Positions 1 to 6,821 are shown, numbered from the stretch's first letter. The stretch is 7,764 bases of DNA from Actinomycetales bacterium (GCA_015655615.1 JAATES010000154.1:1-7764); one strand, 5' to 3'. Numbers and translations are program-made. The notes: a model not told the origin generated them from the letters alone.

Positions 1-108
1 CTCGGAATGGGTGTCACGACGAAGTGGCTCCGGTGCTCGGGGTGGCTCCCGCCAGTGCGGGCTGCGACTCACCATTGTCCCACGAGCATGGTGCTGCGCG
101 GCCACGAT
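1..108 (-). other. Region downstream of gltD; possible 5' end of another minus-strand gene
   Basis: This stretch follows the gltD stop codon. On the minus strand an ATG at 75-73 opens a frame of 25 codons that stays open to the window edge (begins MVSRSPHWREPP, continues rich in Pro and Arg). The bases before the ATG (GTGGGACA) are only a weak Shine-Dalgarno match. I do not recognise the peptide. It does not resemble the usual start of the glutamate synthase large subunit, so I do not claim gltB. The frame could equally be chance in GC-rich DNA. The octamer GTGGCTCC occurs twice on the plus strand (24-31 and 42-49), with no evident meaning. Confidence 0.2.
48..61 (-). terminator. Short GC hairpin after gltD, possible terminator
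   Basis: CCCGC-CAGT-GCGGG forms a perfect 5-bp stem with a 4-base loop, about 48 bases beyond the gltD stop. There is no run of U after it in the minus-strand direction, so it is at best a U-less terminator of the kind proposed in actinobacteria. The stem is short and such hairpins are common by chance at this GC content. Confidence 0.2.
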
Positions 109-1581
109 CTAGACACGCAGCGGCGCACTGTCCGCCCGGATGGGGCTTGGCAACGTGGTCTCTCCGGTCAGGTGGCGGTCCACGGCAGCCGCTGCGGCAC
201 GGCCTTCTGCGATCGCCCACACGATCAGGGACTGGCCGCGACCCGCGTCCCCCGCGACGAAGACACCCGGAACCCCTGTGAGGAAGTCGTCCGTCCTCGC
301 CGCGGTGCCGCGCGTGGTCCGCTCCACTCCCAGACCGGTCAGCAGCGGACCGAACTCCGGTCCGGTGAAACCCAGTGCCAGCACCACGAGGCCTGCAGGC
401 AGAATGCGATCCGTCCCCTCGACCAGGCGGGATCGTCCGGCCACCCTCTCGACCTCGACCAGGCGCACACCCCGCACGCGCCCGGCACCGTCCGCGATGA
501 ACGACTGGGTATCCACCTGGTAGACCCGCTGCCCGCCCTCCTCATGCGCGCTGGTCACCCGGTACAGCATGGGGTAGGTGGGCCATGGCTGCGCCTCCGG
601 GCGGGCCTGCGGCGGCCGGGGCATGATCTCGAGCTGCGTGATCGATCTCGCGCCTTGCCGGGTGGCGGTGCCCACGCAGTCGGCACCGGTGTCGCCACCG
701 CCGATGACCACGACGTCTTTGTCGGTGGCCATCGGCTGATTCAGGACCGTGTCGCCCGCGGCGGCATGGTTGGCGGGGACGAGGAAGTCCATCGCCTGCA
801 TGACCCCCATCAGCTCACGTCCGGGTATCGGCAGGTTTCGCGCCACCGTCGAGCCGACGGCTAGCACCACGGCGTCGACGTCGGACCGCAAGTCAGCGAC
901 TGAGACCGCCACCCCGATCTCAGCACCGGTCACGAACCTCGTGCCCTCCTGGGCCATCTGCATGACCCGGCGGTCGATGATGGCCTTCTCCATCTTGAAC
1001 TCGGGGATGCCGTACCGCATCAGGCCGCCCACCCGATCGGCTCGTTCATACACGGTGACCCGATGACCCGCTCGGGTCAGCTGCTGGGCAGCGGCCATTC
1101 CGGCCGGCCCGGAGCCGACCACGGCCACTGACCGCCCGGTGCTGCGGCGGGCACCCCTGGCACCCGCATAGCCCCGGGCGAAGCCCTCCTCGACCAAAGA
1201 GACCTCGACGTTCTTGATCGTCACCGCGGGATCGGTGATGCCGAGCACGCACCCCGCCTCGCATGGGGCCGGGCACAGGCGGCCGGTGAACTCCGGGAAG
1301 TTGTTGGTGGCGTGCAATCGCTCCAGCGCCTGTTGCCACTTCCCCAGCCGGGTCAGGTCGTTCCACTCCGGGACCAGGTTGCCCAAGGGGCATGAGAAGT
1401 GACAGAACGGGACGCCGCAGTCCATGCAGCGGCTGGCCTGCCGCTCGACCAGGGCACGACCCTCGGATCCCGCAGGACGGCAGGGGTGGACCTCATGCCA
1501 ATCCTGCACGCGATCCGCCACCGGTCGGTCTGCTGGAAGCTCGCGGACTCTGGTCCGCAAGAACCCGCGCGGGTCTGCCAC
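109..1581 (-). CDS. gltD: Glutamate synthase small (beta) subunit GltD
   Basis: GltD is the NADPH-oxidising flavoprotein of glutamate synthase; it passes electrons through FAD and Fe-S centres to GltB, which makes glutamate from glutamine and 2-oxoglutarate in the cytoplasm. From the GTG at 1581 the protein has 490 residues, normal for the family. It shows, in order, the CxxCx4Cx3C cluster motif (Cys 52, 55, 60, 64), further cysteines at 103, 107 and 111, the FAD dinucleotide fold GSGPAG near 156, the NADPH-binding GGGDTGAD near 294, and the C-terminal FAD-contacting GVFVAGDAGRGQS near 439. The frame is open 25 codons further to an ATG at 1656, but family members start at ADPRGF-like sequence, and GAGGTG (1591-1586) lies correctly before the GTG, so I prefer the shorter form. 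gltB is not upstream: the preceding gene is a mannosyltransferase, 132 bases away. Related GltD-like oxidoreductases exist, but the ADPRGF start fits true GltD. Confidence 0.93.
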   Translation of the reverse strand: MADPRGFLRTRVRELPADRPVADRVQDWHEVHPCRPAGSEGRALVERQASRCMDCGVPFCHFSCPLGNLVPEWNDLTRLGKWQQALERLHATNNFPEFTGRLCPAPCEAGCVLGITDPAVTIKNVEVSLVEEGFARGYAGARGARRSTGRSVAVVGSGPAGMAAAQQLTRAGHRVTVYERADRVGGLMRYGIPEFKMEKAIIDRRVMQMAQEGTRFVTGAEIGVAVSVADLRSDVDAVVLAVGSTVARNLPIPGRELMGVMQAMDFLVPANHAAAGDTVLNQPMATDKDVVVIGGGDTGADCVGTATRQGARSITQLEIMPRPPQARPEAQPWPTYPMLYRVTSAHEEGGQRVYQVDTQSFIADGAGRVRGVRLVEVERVAGRSRLVEGTDRILPAGLVVLALGFTGPEFGPLLTGLGVERTTRGTAARTDDFLTGVPGVFVAGDAGRGQSLIVWAIAEGRAAAAAVDRHLTGETTLPSPIRADSAPLRV

Positions 1582-1585
1582 AGTG

Positions 1586-1591
1586 CACCTC
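1586..1591 (-). promoter_or_regulatory. Ribosome-binding site deciding the gltD start
   Basis: On the minus strand GAGGTG is followed four bases later by the GTG at 1581. It supports starting gltD at GTG-GCA-GAC-CCG (VADP) instead of the ATG at 1656, which has no purine-rich sequence before it. Confidence 0.6.
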
Positions 1592-1656
1592 GTTACTGGA
1601 TCTCGCCGGTCATCCCGCCACGTACGGAGGTCGTCATCGACGAGCACGTAGGTCAT

Positions 1657-1662
1657 AGGCTA
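1657..1662 (-). promoter_or_regulatory. Candidate -10 box for gltD
   Basis: TAGCCT on the minus strand fits the actinobacterial TANNNT -10 pattern. Transcription would begin near 1650, giving a leader of roughly 70 bases to the GTG at 1581 and starting inside the alternative ATG frame at 1656, which again argues against that ATG. No convincing -35 sequence is present (TCGCAA at 17-base spacing), so this is a weak call. Confidence 0.25.
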
Positions 1663-1713
1663 AGCGCGGGAGTCCCCCGTTGCGAGGCACTTAAGTCCTG
1701 CAAGAACTGCCAT

Positions 1714-3246
1714 TCACGATGAGGCGGACGTCTCGGCCGGCCCCAGGCGGGCATCGATGGCATACCCGCTGCTGCGGTGCTCGGTGCCCCAGATGAACCA
1801 CCCCGCCAACGCCCCGGCCGCCAGTACCAGGAGCACATAGGCGAATCGCCACACCAGAGGCAACGTCCCCACGTCATAGAACTGCGCAAGCAACATGTGC
1901 GTGGTCAGCATCACCGTCCCGATCGTCACGATCAAGGTCGTGCGATAGGACGTGAGCATCCCTGCCACCGCGGCGAAGACCAGCAGCCAGACGAGATACC
2001 ACGGATGGATGGTCGGCGAGAGCAGCACCACGGCACCGAACGCGTAGGTCAGCCGGACCATGGGCTCCCACCGCCTGCGTGACAGCAGAATCAGCCCGCC
2101 CAGTGTCACACCGGCGGCCATACCGACCTTGCCCACCGCTGCGATCACCGAGATCACGTCGAGGTCGAGGGAGAAGAGCTGGGTGACCGTCCACAGCGCG
2201 GCCCCCACGATGGCGACGGGGGCGAACCAGGTCTGTGCCGAGGAGGGGGTCGCGGCACTCTGCCACATCCATTGCGGTCCCGTGCCAAGCAGCAGGCCCA
2301 GCACGGCCAGGAATCCCAGAGACCCGGTCACGAGCAGCGCCCAATACCCGATCTTCTTCGGCCACGACGTCTCGGTTCCGAGGTAGACGAGACCGACCAC
2401 GGGCAGTGCGATGATGGCCACGAGCTTGATGCCACAGGCCAGCGTGATGAACATGAAGGCAAGCCAGGGCTTGCGGACATAGGCGAAATGCACCCCTGCC
2501 AGCACCAGGGCCACCATGAGCGCATCATTGTGGGCACCGAGCACGAAGTTCACCAGCACCAGAGGACTGGCGAGGACGAGCCACAGCACCGGAGCGGGCT
2601 CTCGGCCCGCATCGACCGACAGGCGCCAGGCGAAATACCCCATGAGGGCCAGTCCGCCCGCCGCGATCAATCGGAAGGCGAGGAGCGCGGAGAAGTAGCT
2701 CAGCGGCAGCAAGGTGGAACCGATGAGCTTTTCCAAGACCACCCACACCGGGCCATAGGGTGTGGGCGATTGCGACCACAGCGGATCGACGCCCAAAGAC
2801 GCCCAGCCGGGGATATCGGCGATTCCGGACGTGTACGGATCGAGGCCCTCGGAGATCAGTTTGCTCTGACCGATGTAGGCGAAGACGTCCCGGCTCGACA
2901 TCGGCAGCGCCAGGAGCATGGGCACACCCCACAGCAGGCTCGCCTTGACGACCAGCCCCACGCAGTATCCGGGCTGGCGTCGCACCAGCCGTCCCAGCAG
3001 GATCCACGCGAAGACCAGGCCGAAGACCGACAAGCACACCACCACGGCGGCGGCGGCGGTCACGCTGGTGTTGGCGCGAGCGAGCCGGAAGTTCTTCACG
3101 TCCCAGAGTTCGGAGATCGAGCCCACGTACCCGACCACGAAGGAGGCGAGGACCAGAACCACCGAACACACCGTGCCCAGGACCAGCACGGAGCGCCGAC
3201 GGCGCGGCACCGGCACCTGGCTCCACCACGCAATGACTCCCCGCAA
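1714..3246 (-). CDS. mptB: MptB-like polyprenol-phosphomannose alpha-1,6-mannosyltransferase (GT-C membrane enzyme)
   Basis: This 510-residue, very hydrophobic protein has about a dozen predicted membrane segments beginning near residue 20. It resembles the MptA/MptB family, which uses polyprenyl-phosphate mannose to extend alpha-1,6-mannan on lipid anchors (lipomannan and related glycolipids) at the outer face of the membrane. Supporting motifs are SRDVFAY at 118-124, whose Asp120 is the likely catalytic residue in the first large external loop, GLDPY at 134-138, the TPYGPVW segment at 162-168, GAHNDALM at 237-244, and HPWYLVW at 414-420. The start is a TTG preceded eight bases upstream by AGGAG (3259-3255); no ATG or GTG nearby has a better context. 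The C-terminus ends in a short hydrophilic tail. It is separated by 70 bases from the transglutaminase gene upstream, so it may be read from the same transcript or its own promoter. The family is confident; the acceptor is not known from sequence. Confidence 0.85.
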   Translation of the reverse strand: MRGVIAWWSQVPVPRRRRSVLVLGTVCSVVLVLASFVVGYVGSISELWDVKNFRLARANTSVTAAAAVVVCLSVFGLVFAWILLGRLVRRQPGYCVGLVVKASLLWGVPMLLALPMSSRDVFAYIGQSKLISEGLDPYTSGIADIPGWASLGVDPLWSQSPTPYGPVWVVLEKLIGSTLLPLSYFSALLAFRLIAAGGLALMGYFAWRLSVDAGREPAPVLWLVLASPLVLVNFVLGAHNDALMVALVLAGVHFAYVRKPWLAFMFITLACGIKLVAIIALPVVGLVYLGTETSWPKKIGYWALLVTGSLGFLAVLGLLLGTGPQWMWQSAATPSSAQTWFAPVAIVGAALWTVTQLFSLDLDVISVIAAVGKVGMAAGVTLGGLILLSRRRWEPMVRLTYAFGAVVLLSPTIHPWYLVWLLVFAAVAGMLTSYRTTLIVTIGTVMLTTHMLLAQFYDVGTLPLVWRFAYVLLVLAAGALAGWFIWGTEHRSSGYAIDARLGPAETSASS

Positions 3247-3254
3247 CTGGTGAG

Positions 3255-3259
3255 CTCCT
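3255..3259 (-). promoter_or_regulatory. Ribosome-binding site supporting a TTG start
   Basis: AGGAG on the minus strand lies eight bases before TTG at 3246 and is the reason for choosing that rare start for the mannosyltransferase. Confidence 0.55.
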
Positions 3260-3306
3260 GATCCCTCGGGTTCGCGTCCCTGCTGTCCGCGCCGCCAGAT
3301 CCCACC

Positions 3307-3312
3307 AGGGTA
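3307..3312 (-). promoter_or_regulatory. Candidate -10 box for the mannosyltransferase gene
   Basis: TACCCT on the minus strand lies just after the transglutaminase stop codon (TAG, 3319-3317) and matches TANNNT. It would give a leader of about 54 bases. A partial -35 (ATGACG, 19-base spacing) lies within the end of the transglutaminase gene. The call rests on the box alone. Confidence 0.25.
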
Positions 3313-3316
3313 ACGC

Positions 3317-4171
3317 CTAGGGGACTTCGCGCGTCATCTCCACCGTCACCGTGAGGTCGCTGCTGCCGCCACCGGCGAAGACACCCTTGAGTGGGGGCAC
3401 ATCCGAATATTCGCGGCCCCGGGCGGTCACGACGTGCTCCCCGCCGACCCAGGTGCGATTAGTGGGATCAAAGGGATGCCACCGGTCCGTCCACCACTCC
3501 ACCCAGGCGTGCGACTGCCCCACCACGGTGGCCTGGGACGTGTCGTCGGGTGAGCCTGGGTAGTAATACCCGGACACATACAGTGCGGGGATCCCCACGG
3601 CTCGCAGCGCGCCCACAGTGACGTGAGCGATGTCCTGGCACACGCCCTTACGCTCCGCCCAGGCGTCCACAGCGGGGGTGTGCACCGTGGTCACGCCGGG
3701 CACGTATTCCATCTCTTCCCGGAGCGCGCGGCAGATGATCTCAGCGGCCTCATGGGGAGAGCGCCCCACCGTGCACTCCCGTGCGAGGTGCACGACCTCC
3801 TCCGGGACCGCCGTGGCAGGTGAGGTCGTCAGGTAGGCGGACAGCCGATCACGGAGCCCCGGATCGCGCAGGTGGTCCCACGTCAGCTCCTGGGCCTTCT
3901 GGGAAGCAGTGACGGCCGCGGGCAGGTCGACCAGCGCGTGGGCGACGATCTCGAGGTGCTGGTGCGCCTGAAGGACTTCGAAGGCGGTCACGCGCGTGCC
4001 CCAGTAGTCGGTGTACTCATAGCGCGACGTACACGGCGAGACGACGATATCGCATTCCAGGACGTTCTGGCCTCGGCTCTGCGCAGGGGTCATACGCGCC
4101 TCGTTGTAGGAGGCGCGCACCTCGGCGCTGTAGTCGAAACGGCTGGTGTGGACCACGCGATATCGGCTCAC
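3317..4171 (-). CDS. Transglutaminase-like cysteine protease/amide transferase of the ATP-grasp/alpha-E module
   Basis: This is a bacterial transglutaminase-like protein (COG1305 type) of 284 residues from the GTG at 4171. The papain-fold triad is visible: Cys178 in GVCQDIAH, His221 in SHAWVEWW and Asp235 in FDPTNR. The N-terminal part (YRVVHTSRFDYS and the following beta-rich segment) matches the bacterial transglutaminase N-terminal domain. There is no signal peptide or membrane segment, so it should act in the cytoplasm. Such enzymes cleave or exchange amide bonds, and in this gene context it may hydrolyse or transfer a bond made by the neighbouring ATP-grasp enzyme; that is inference from genomic association. 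An ATG at 4189 would add six residues (MGGGGI), but GTG at 4171 overlaps the alpha-E stop as GTGA and is preceded by GGGGGAGG, so I chose the GTG. All three catalytic residues are intact. Confidence 0.88.
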   Translation of the reverse strand: MSRYRVVHTSRFDYSAEVRASYNEARMTPAQSRGQNVLECDIVVSPCTSRYEYTDYWGTRVTAFEVLQAHQHLEIVAHALVDLPAAVTASQKAQELTWDHLRDPGLRDRLSAYLTTSPATAVPEEVVHLARECTVGRSPHEAAEIICRALREEMEYVPGVTTVHTPAVDAWAERKGVCQDIAHVTVGALRAVGIPALYVSGYYYPGSPDDTSQATVVGQSHAWVEWWTDRWHPFDPTNRTWVGGEHVVTARGREYSDVPPLKGVFAGGGSSDLTVTVEMTREVP

Positions 4172-5100
4172 AATGCCTCCCCCACCCATTCGGTTGTCGC
4201 TCCGGAGGGAAAGTACTTCCGGCGGATCGCGTCCGAGGCCGCTGAACAGGCCCGCTGCACCTGGTCCATGGCCGCCGGGAGCTCGTGGAGGATCTCCTCG
4301 TGTGCGGCGTACTCCAGCCCCACTCGAGCCAGGCCGAGCTCACGACGAGCGTCGTCGGCCACTCCGTAGCGGTCCTCGTGCGGTTCGAGCGCGCGCAGGC
4401 ATTCCTCAGCACGAGTCAAGGCGTGCACGATGCTGCGCGGGAAGAGTCGGTCCATGAGCAGGAAGACGGCGGCCCGCTCGTCTGTCGCCACCCCGCGGTA
4501 GGTGCGCAGGAAGGCCTCATAGGCACCGCAGGAGCGCAGCAAGGTGGTCCATCCAGGCCCCGCAGCGCCGAGCTGGGCCTGCGAGGTGATCAACCGCGCC
4601 GTCATATCGGCGCGTTCGATGGATCGGCCGAGGATCATGAACAGCCAGGTCTCATCCCGGCTGGTCCCCGATTCCTGGATTCCCGCCACGATTGCAGACC
4701 GCTCGCGCACCCAGGAGAAGTAGTCGTGGGGTCGCGCTTGCCGGATCAATCCCACGACACCGTTACGGGTGGTGTTCAGGCATTCCCAGAGCTCTGTCGA
4801 GACGATCTCCCGGGCACGGCGGGCGTTCTCCCTGGCGGCGATCAGCGAACCCGCGATCGACGACGGATTCTGGCGCTCATGTGCAAGCGTCTCCAGCAGG
4901 TATTCGCGGGTGATCAAGGTGCCATCCGCCGGAACGGGGCGATCCATGATCGTCAGCAGCGACCGGCACGCGAGGTCCTCCTCAGCCCAGGGATCTTCTG
5001 AAAGCAGCTGGATGTGGACGTCGAGGATGCGGGCGGTGTCGTCGGCCCGCTCGACGTATCTGCCGATCCAGAAGAGGGACTCGGCAATCCGACTAAGCAT
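4168..5100 (-). CDS. Alpha-E domain protein (COG2307/DUF403)
   Basis: This 310-residue protein has the characteristic opening MLSRIAESLFWIGRYVERAD, rich in helix formers, and a second RSIERADMTARL segment near residue 167, as expected of the all-helical alpha-E fold. No enzymatic activity is established for the family to my knowledge; it is defined by co-occurrence with a circularly permuted ATP-grasp protein and a transglutaminase, and is probably their partner or substrate-holding subunit. The frame is open for 54 codons upstream, but that segment is a shifted reading of the glutamine repeat in the preceding gene (giving an Asn/Ser-rich run). The ATG at 5100 has GGAGGAG just before it and matches the family start. 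The first eight bases (ATGCTTAG) overlap the end of the ATP-grasp gene, and the stop overlaps the transglutaminase start (GTGA), so all three are likely translationally coupled. Confidence 0.9.
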   Translation of the reverse strand: MLSRIAESLFWIGRYVERADDTARILDVHIQLLSEDPWAEEDLACRSLLTIMDRPVPADGTLITREYLLETLAHERQNPSSIAGSLIAARENARRAREIVSTELWECLNTTRNGVVGLIRQARPHDYFSWVRERSAIVAGIQESGTSRDETWLFMILGRSIERADMTARLITSQAQLGAAGPGWTTLLRSCGAYEAFLRTYRGVATDERAAVFLLMDRLFPRSIVHALTRAEECLRALEPHEDRYGVADDARRELGLARVGLEYAAHEEILHELPAAMDQVQRACSAASDAIRRKYFPSGATTEWVGEAL

Positions 5101-6733
5101 CGACTCCTCCGCCCGCCGCAGCCCTGCGCGCTGCGGACACGCAGGCGGCGCCTTCTTGTTGCTGTTGTTGCTGTTGTTGGTGCATCGAGTGGTCGGCGTT
5201 GAGCAGATCATGCGGATTGGTGTCGATCGGAACCGCAGTCCTCGCCGCTGGTGCGGGCCCACCCGAACCGGCCGGCCGCCGCCGGCTCAGACCAGATCGG
5301 CCCGCACCCAGTACCCAGGTGTCTTTGGAACCACCCCCCTGGGAGGAGTTCACCACGAGCTGCCCTTCCGGAAGCGCCACCCGGGTGAGCCCACCCGGAA
5401 GCACCCATACCTTCTCGCCATCGTTGACCGCGAAGGGACGCAGATCGATGTGCCGGGGCTGGAACTTGCCGTCGACGAATGTCGGAGCTGTCGAGAGCTG
5501 AACGACCGGCTGCGCGATCCAGCCACGAGGGTCCGCCAGCAGCTTGCTGCGCAGCACTCCGAGTTCCTGGCGACTGGCCGCCGGCCCCACGACCAGGCCC
5601 TTGCCCCCGGAGCCGTCCACAGGTTTGACCACCAGCTCGTCGAGCCGGTCGAGGACCTCCTCAAGCGCCTCGGGCTCCTGGAGTCGCCAGGTGTCGACGT
5701 TCTTCAGGACCGGCTCCTCGGCCAGGTAATAGCGGATCAGATCGGGCACATAGGTGTACACCAGCTTGTCGTCGGCCACACCGTTGCCCACTCCATTGGC
5801 GATGGTGACATTGCCCTGCCGTGCCACGTTGAGCAACCCCGGGACGCCGAGGACAGACTCCGCCCGGAAGTGCACCGGATCAAGGAATTCGTCATCGACC
5901 CGGCGATAGATCACATCGACCCGGCGCCGGCCCTCGGTCGTCCGCATCCAGACCCGGCCGCTCGCCACGAACAGGTCGCTCCCCTCCACGAGTTCGACGC
6001 CCATGAGCCGGGCCAGCAACGAGTGCTCGTAGTAGGCGGAGTTGTAGACCCCCGGAGTGAGCACGACCACCGTCGGCTCCGCGGCGGCCCCCGTTGGCGC
6101 CGCGGCCGACAACGCCTGCAGCAACCGGCGCGGATAGTCGTCGACGGGATGAATGCGCATCGTGGAGAACAGCTCCGGGAACGTCTGGGCCATGGCGCGC
6201 CGGTTCGAGATCACGTAACTGACCCCGCTCGGAATGCGGACATTGTCTTCCAGGACCCGGAAGTCGCCCTGCTCGTCCCGGATCAGATCAATGCCGGAGA
6301 CATGGGCCCGCACCCCGTTCGCCGGTTCCACTCCGAAGGCCTCACGGTGGAATTCCGAACAGGACTGGATCAGCGTGAGGGGCACCACCCCGTCGCGCAC
6401 CACCTGCTGCTGCCCATAGACGTCAGCCAGGAAGGCCTCGAGAGCGTGAACCCGCTGAGAGACGCCCGCCTCCAAGGTCTGCCACTCCACGGCATCGATG
6501 ACCCGGGGGACCACGTCCAGGGGAAAGGGCCGCTCCTCACCGGCGAAGTCGAAGGTGACCCCTTGCGCCAGATAGGAGCGAGCGAGCGCGTCAGCGCGAC
6601 TCTGCACCTCCCCGGCGGACAATGCCGAGAGCGTCCGATGGACGGGTCCATTGGTGCGTCGTGGCTTCACGGCGGCATCGAACATCTCGTCCCATGCAGC
6701 GGCCCTGCGGTAACCCTCGAACAACTCGGCCAT
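5093..6733 (-). CDS. Circularly permuted type 2 ATP-grasp protein with a C-terminal polyglutamine tail
   Basis: This 546-residue protein belongs to the circularly permuted ATP-grasp family (COG2308, DUF404/DUF407), predicted to use ATP to join a carboxylate to an amine as an amidoligase. Family signatures run in order: LFEGYRRAAAWDEMF at the N-terminus, EDNVRIPSGVSYV at 162-174, ANGVGNGVADDK at 312-323, the nucleotide-binding KPVDGSGGKGLVVG at 370-383, IAQPVVQLSTAPT at 406-418, RHIDLRPF at 427-434, and VNSSQGGGSKDTWVL at 461-475. Conserved sequence ends there. The last 70 residues are low-complexity: a Gly/Ala/Pro/Arg stretch, then eight glutamines (519-526), then an Ala/Gly-rich end. The ATG at 6733 has no Shine-Dalgarno sequence but a -10-like box six bases ahead, suggesting a leaderless mRNA. 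It is the first gene of the operon with alpha-E and transglutaminase. The family is clear; the substrate is unknown. The Anbu proteasome-like protease found in some related operons is not in this window. Confidence 0.93.
   Translation of the reverse strand: MAELFEGYRRAAAWDEMFDAAVKPRRTNGPVHRTLSALSAGEVQSRADALARSYLAQGVTFDFAGEERPFPLDVVPRVIDAVEWQTLEAGVSQRVHALEAFLADVYGQQQVVRDGVVPLTLIQSCSEFHREAFGVEPANGVRAHVSGIDLIRDEQGDFRVLEDNVRIPSGVSYVISNRRAMAQTFPELFSTMRIHPVDDYPRRLLQALSAAAPTGAAAEPTVVVLTPGVYNSAYYEHSLLARLMGVELVEGSDLFVASGRVWMRTTEGRRRVDVIYRRVDDEFLDPVHFRAESVLGVPGLLNVARQGNVTIANGVGNGVADDKLVYTYVPDLIRYYLAEEPVLKNVDTWRLQEPEALEEVLDRLDELVVKPVDGSGGKGLVVGPAASRQELGVLRSKLLADPRGWIAQPVVQLSTAPTFVDGKFQPRHIDLRPFAVNDGEKVWVLPGGLTRVALPEGQLVVNSSQGGGSKDTWVLGAGRSGLSRRRPAGSGGPAPAARTAVPIDTNPHDLLNADHSMHQQQQQQQQEGAACVSAARRAAAGGGVDA
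5104..5110 (-). promoter_or_regulatory. Ribosome-binding site of the alpha-E gene inside the ATP-grasp gene
   Basis: GGAGGAG on the minus strand ends three bases before the ATG at 5100 and is embedded in the last codons of the ATP-grasp gene (Gly-Gly-Val-Asp-Ala region). It fixes the start of the alpha-E protein and is consistent with translational coupling. Confidence 0.7.
5156..5179 (-). repeat. CAA/CAG trinucleotide repeat encoding eight glutamines
   Basis: On the minus strand the codons read CAA CAA CAG CAA CAA CAG CAA CAA, a 9-base unit (CAACAACAG) present 2.7 times. It encodes Gln519-526 of the ATP-grasp protein. It is AT-richer than its surroundings and, being a triplet repeat, would change length without shifting the frame. 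Read in the next frame it gives an Asn/Ser-rich run. Confidence 0.9.
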
Positions 6734-6739
6734 GACCGG

Positions 6740-6745
6740 ACGCTA
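6740..6745 (-). promoter_or_regulatory. -10 box for a leaderless ATP-grasp operon mRNA
   Basis: TAGCGT on the minus strand is followed by six bases (CCGGTC) and then the ATG at 6733, so a transcript starting at the standard distance would begin with the A of the start codon. No Shine-Dalgarno sequence is present. The -35 position (TGTCCT, 6768-6763) is a poor match to TTGACA, so activation or -10-dominated recognition would be needed. Confidence 0.5.
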
Positions 6746-6763
6746 CCCGCATTCCTGTCACAA

Positions 6764-6773
6764 GGACATGTCC
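6764..6773. promoter_or_regulatory. Perfect 10-bp palindrome, candidate operator
   Basis: GGACATGTCC is a perfect inverted repeat in the 88-base divergent intergenic region. Its centre is about 35 bases upstream of the predicted start of the minus-strand transcript and about 53 bases upstream of the plus-strand one. A dimeric regulator bound there would cover the -35 region of the operon promoter. No known regulator motif was recognised. Confidence 0.35.
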
Positions 6774-6809
6774 ATCGAGTTTCCAATGCGCTTCCTCGCT
6801 CCTGCCCAG

Positions 6810-6815
6810 TAGGGT
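6810..6815 (+). promoter_or_regulatory. -10 box for a leaderless PemK/MazF-like mRNA
   Basis: TAGGGT is followed by six bases (TCTCCT) and then GTG at 6822, the geometry of a leaderless actinobacterial transcript. The -35 position (TGCGCT) is poor. The site mirrors the arrangement at the divergent ATP-grasp promoter. Confidence 0.5.
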
Positions 6816-6821
6816 TCTCCT

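Noticed and set aside
7..864. A 285-codon plus-strand frame opposite gltD
   Set aside because: It is a shadow of the strongly supported gltD, with no domain and biased composition.
1689..1696. ACTTAAGT palindrome between the mannosyltransferase gene and gltD
   Set aside because: An 8-base palindrome is too short to call an operator, and nothing around it strengthens the case.
2272..3261. A 329-codon plus-strand frame opposite the mannosyltransferase gene, rich in His, Gln, Arg and Asp
   Set aside because: The composition is that of the reverse complement of a hydrophobic membrane protein, with no known domain; the minus-strand gene explains the openness.
5101..5262. A 54-residue N-terminal extension of the alpha-E protein containing an Asn/Ser-rich run
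   Set aside because: It is the ATP-grasp tail and its repeat read in another frame. The family start and a strong GGAGGAG site place the true start at 5100.
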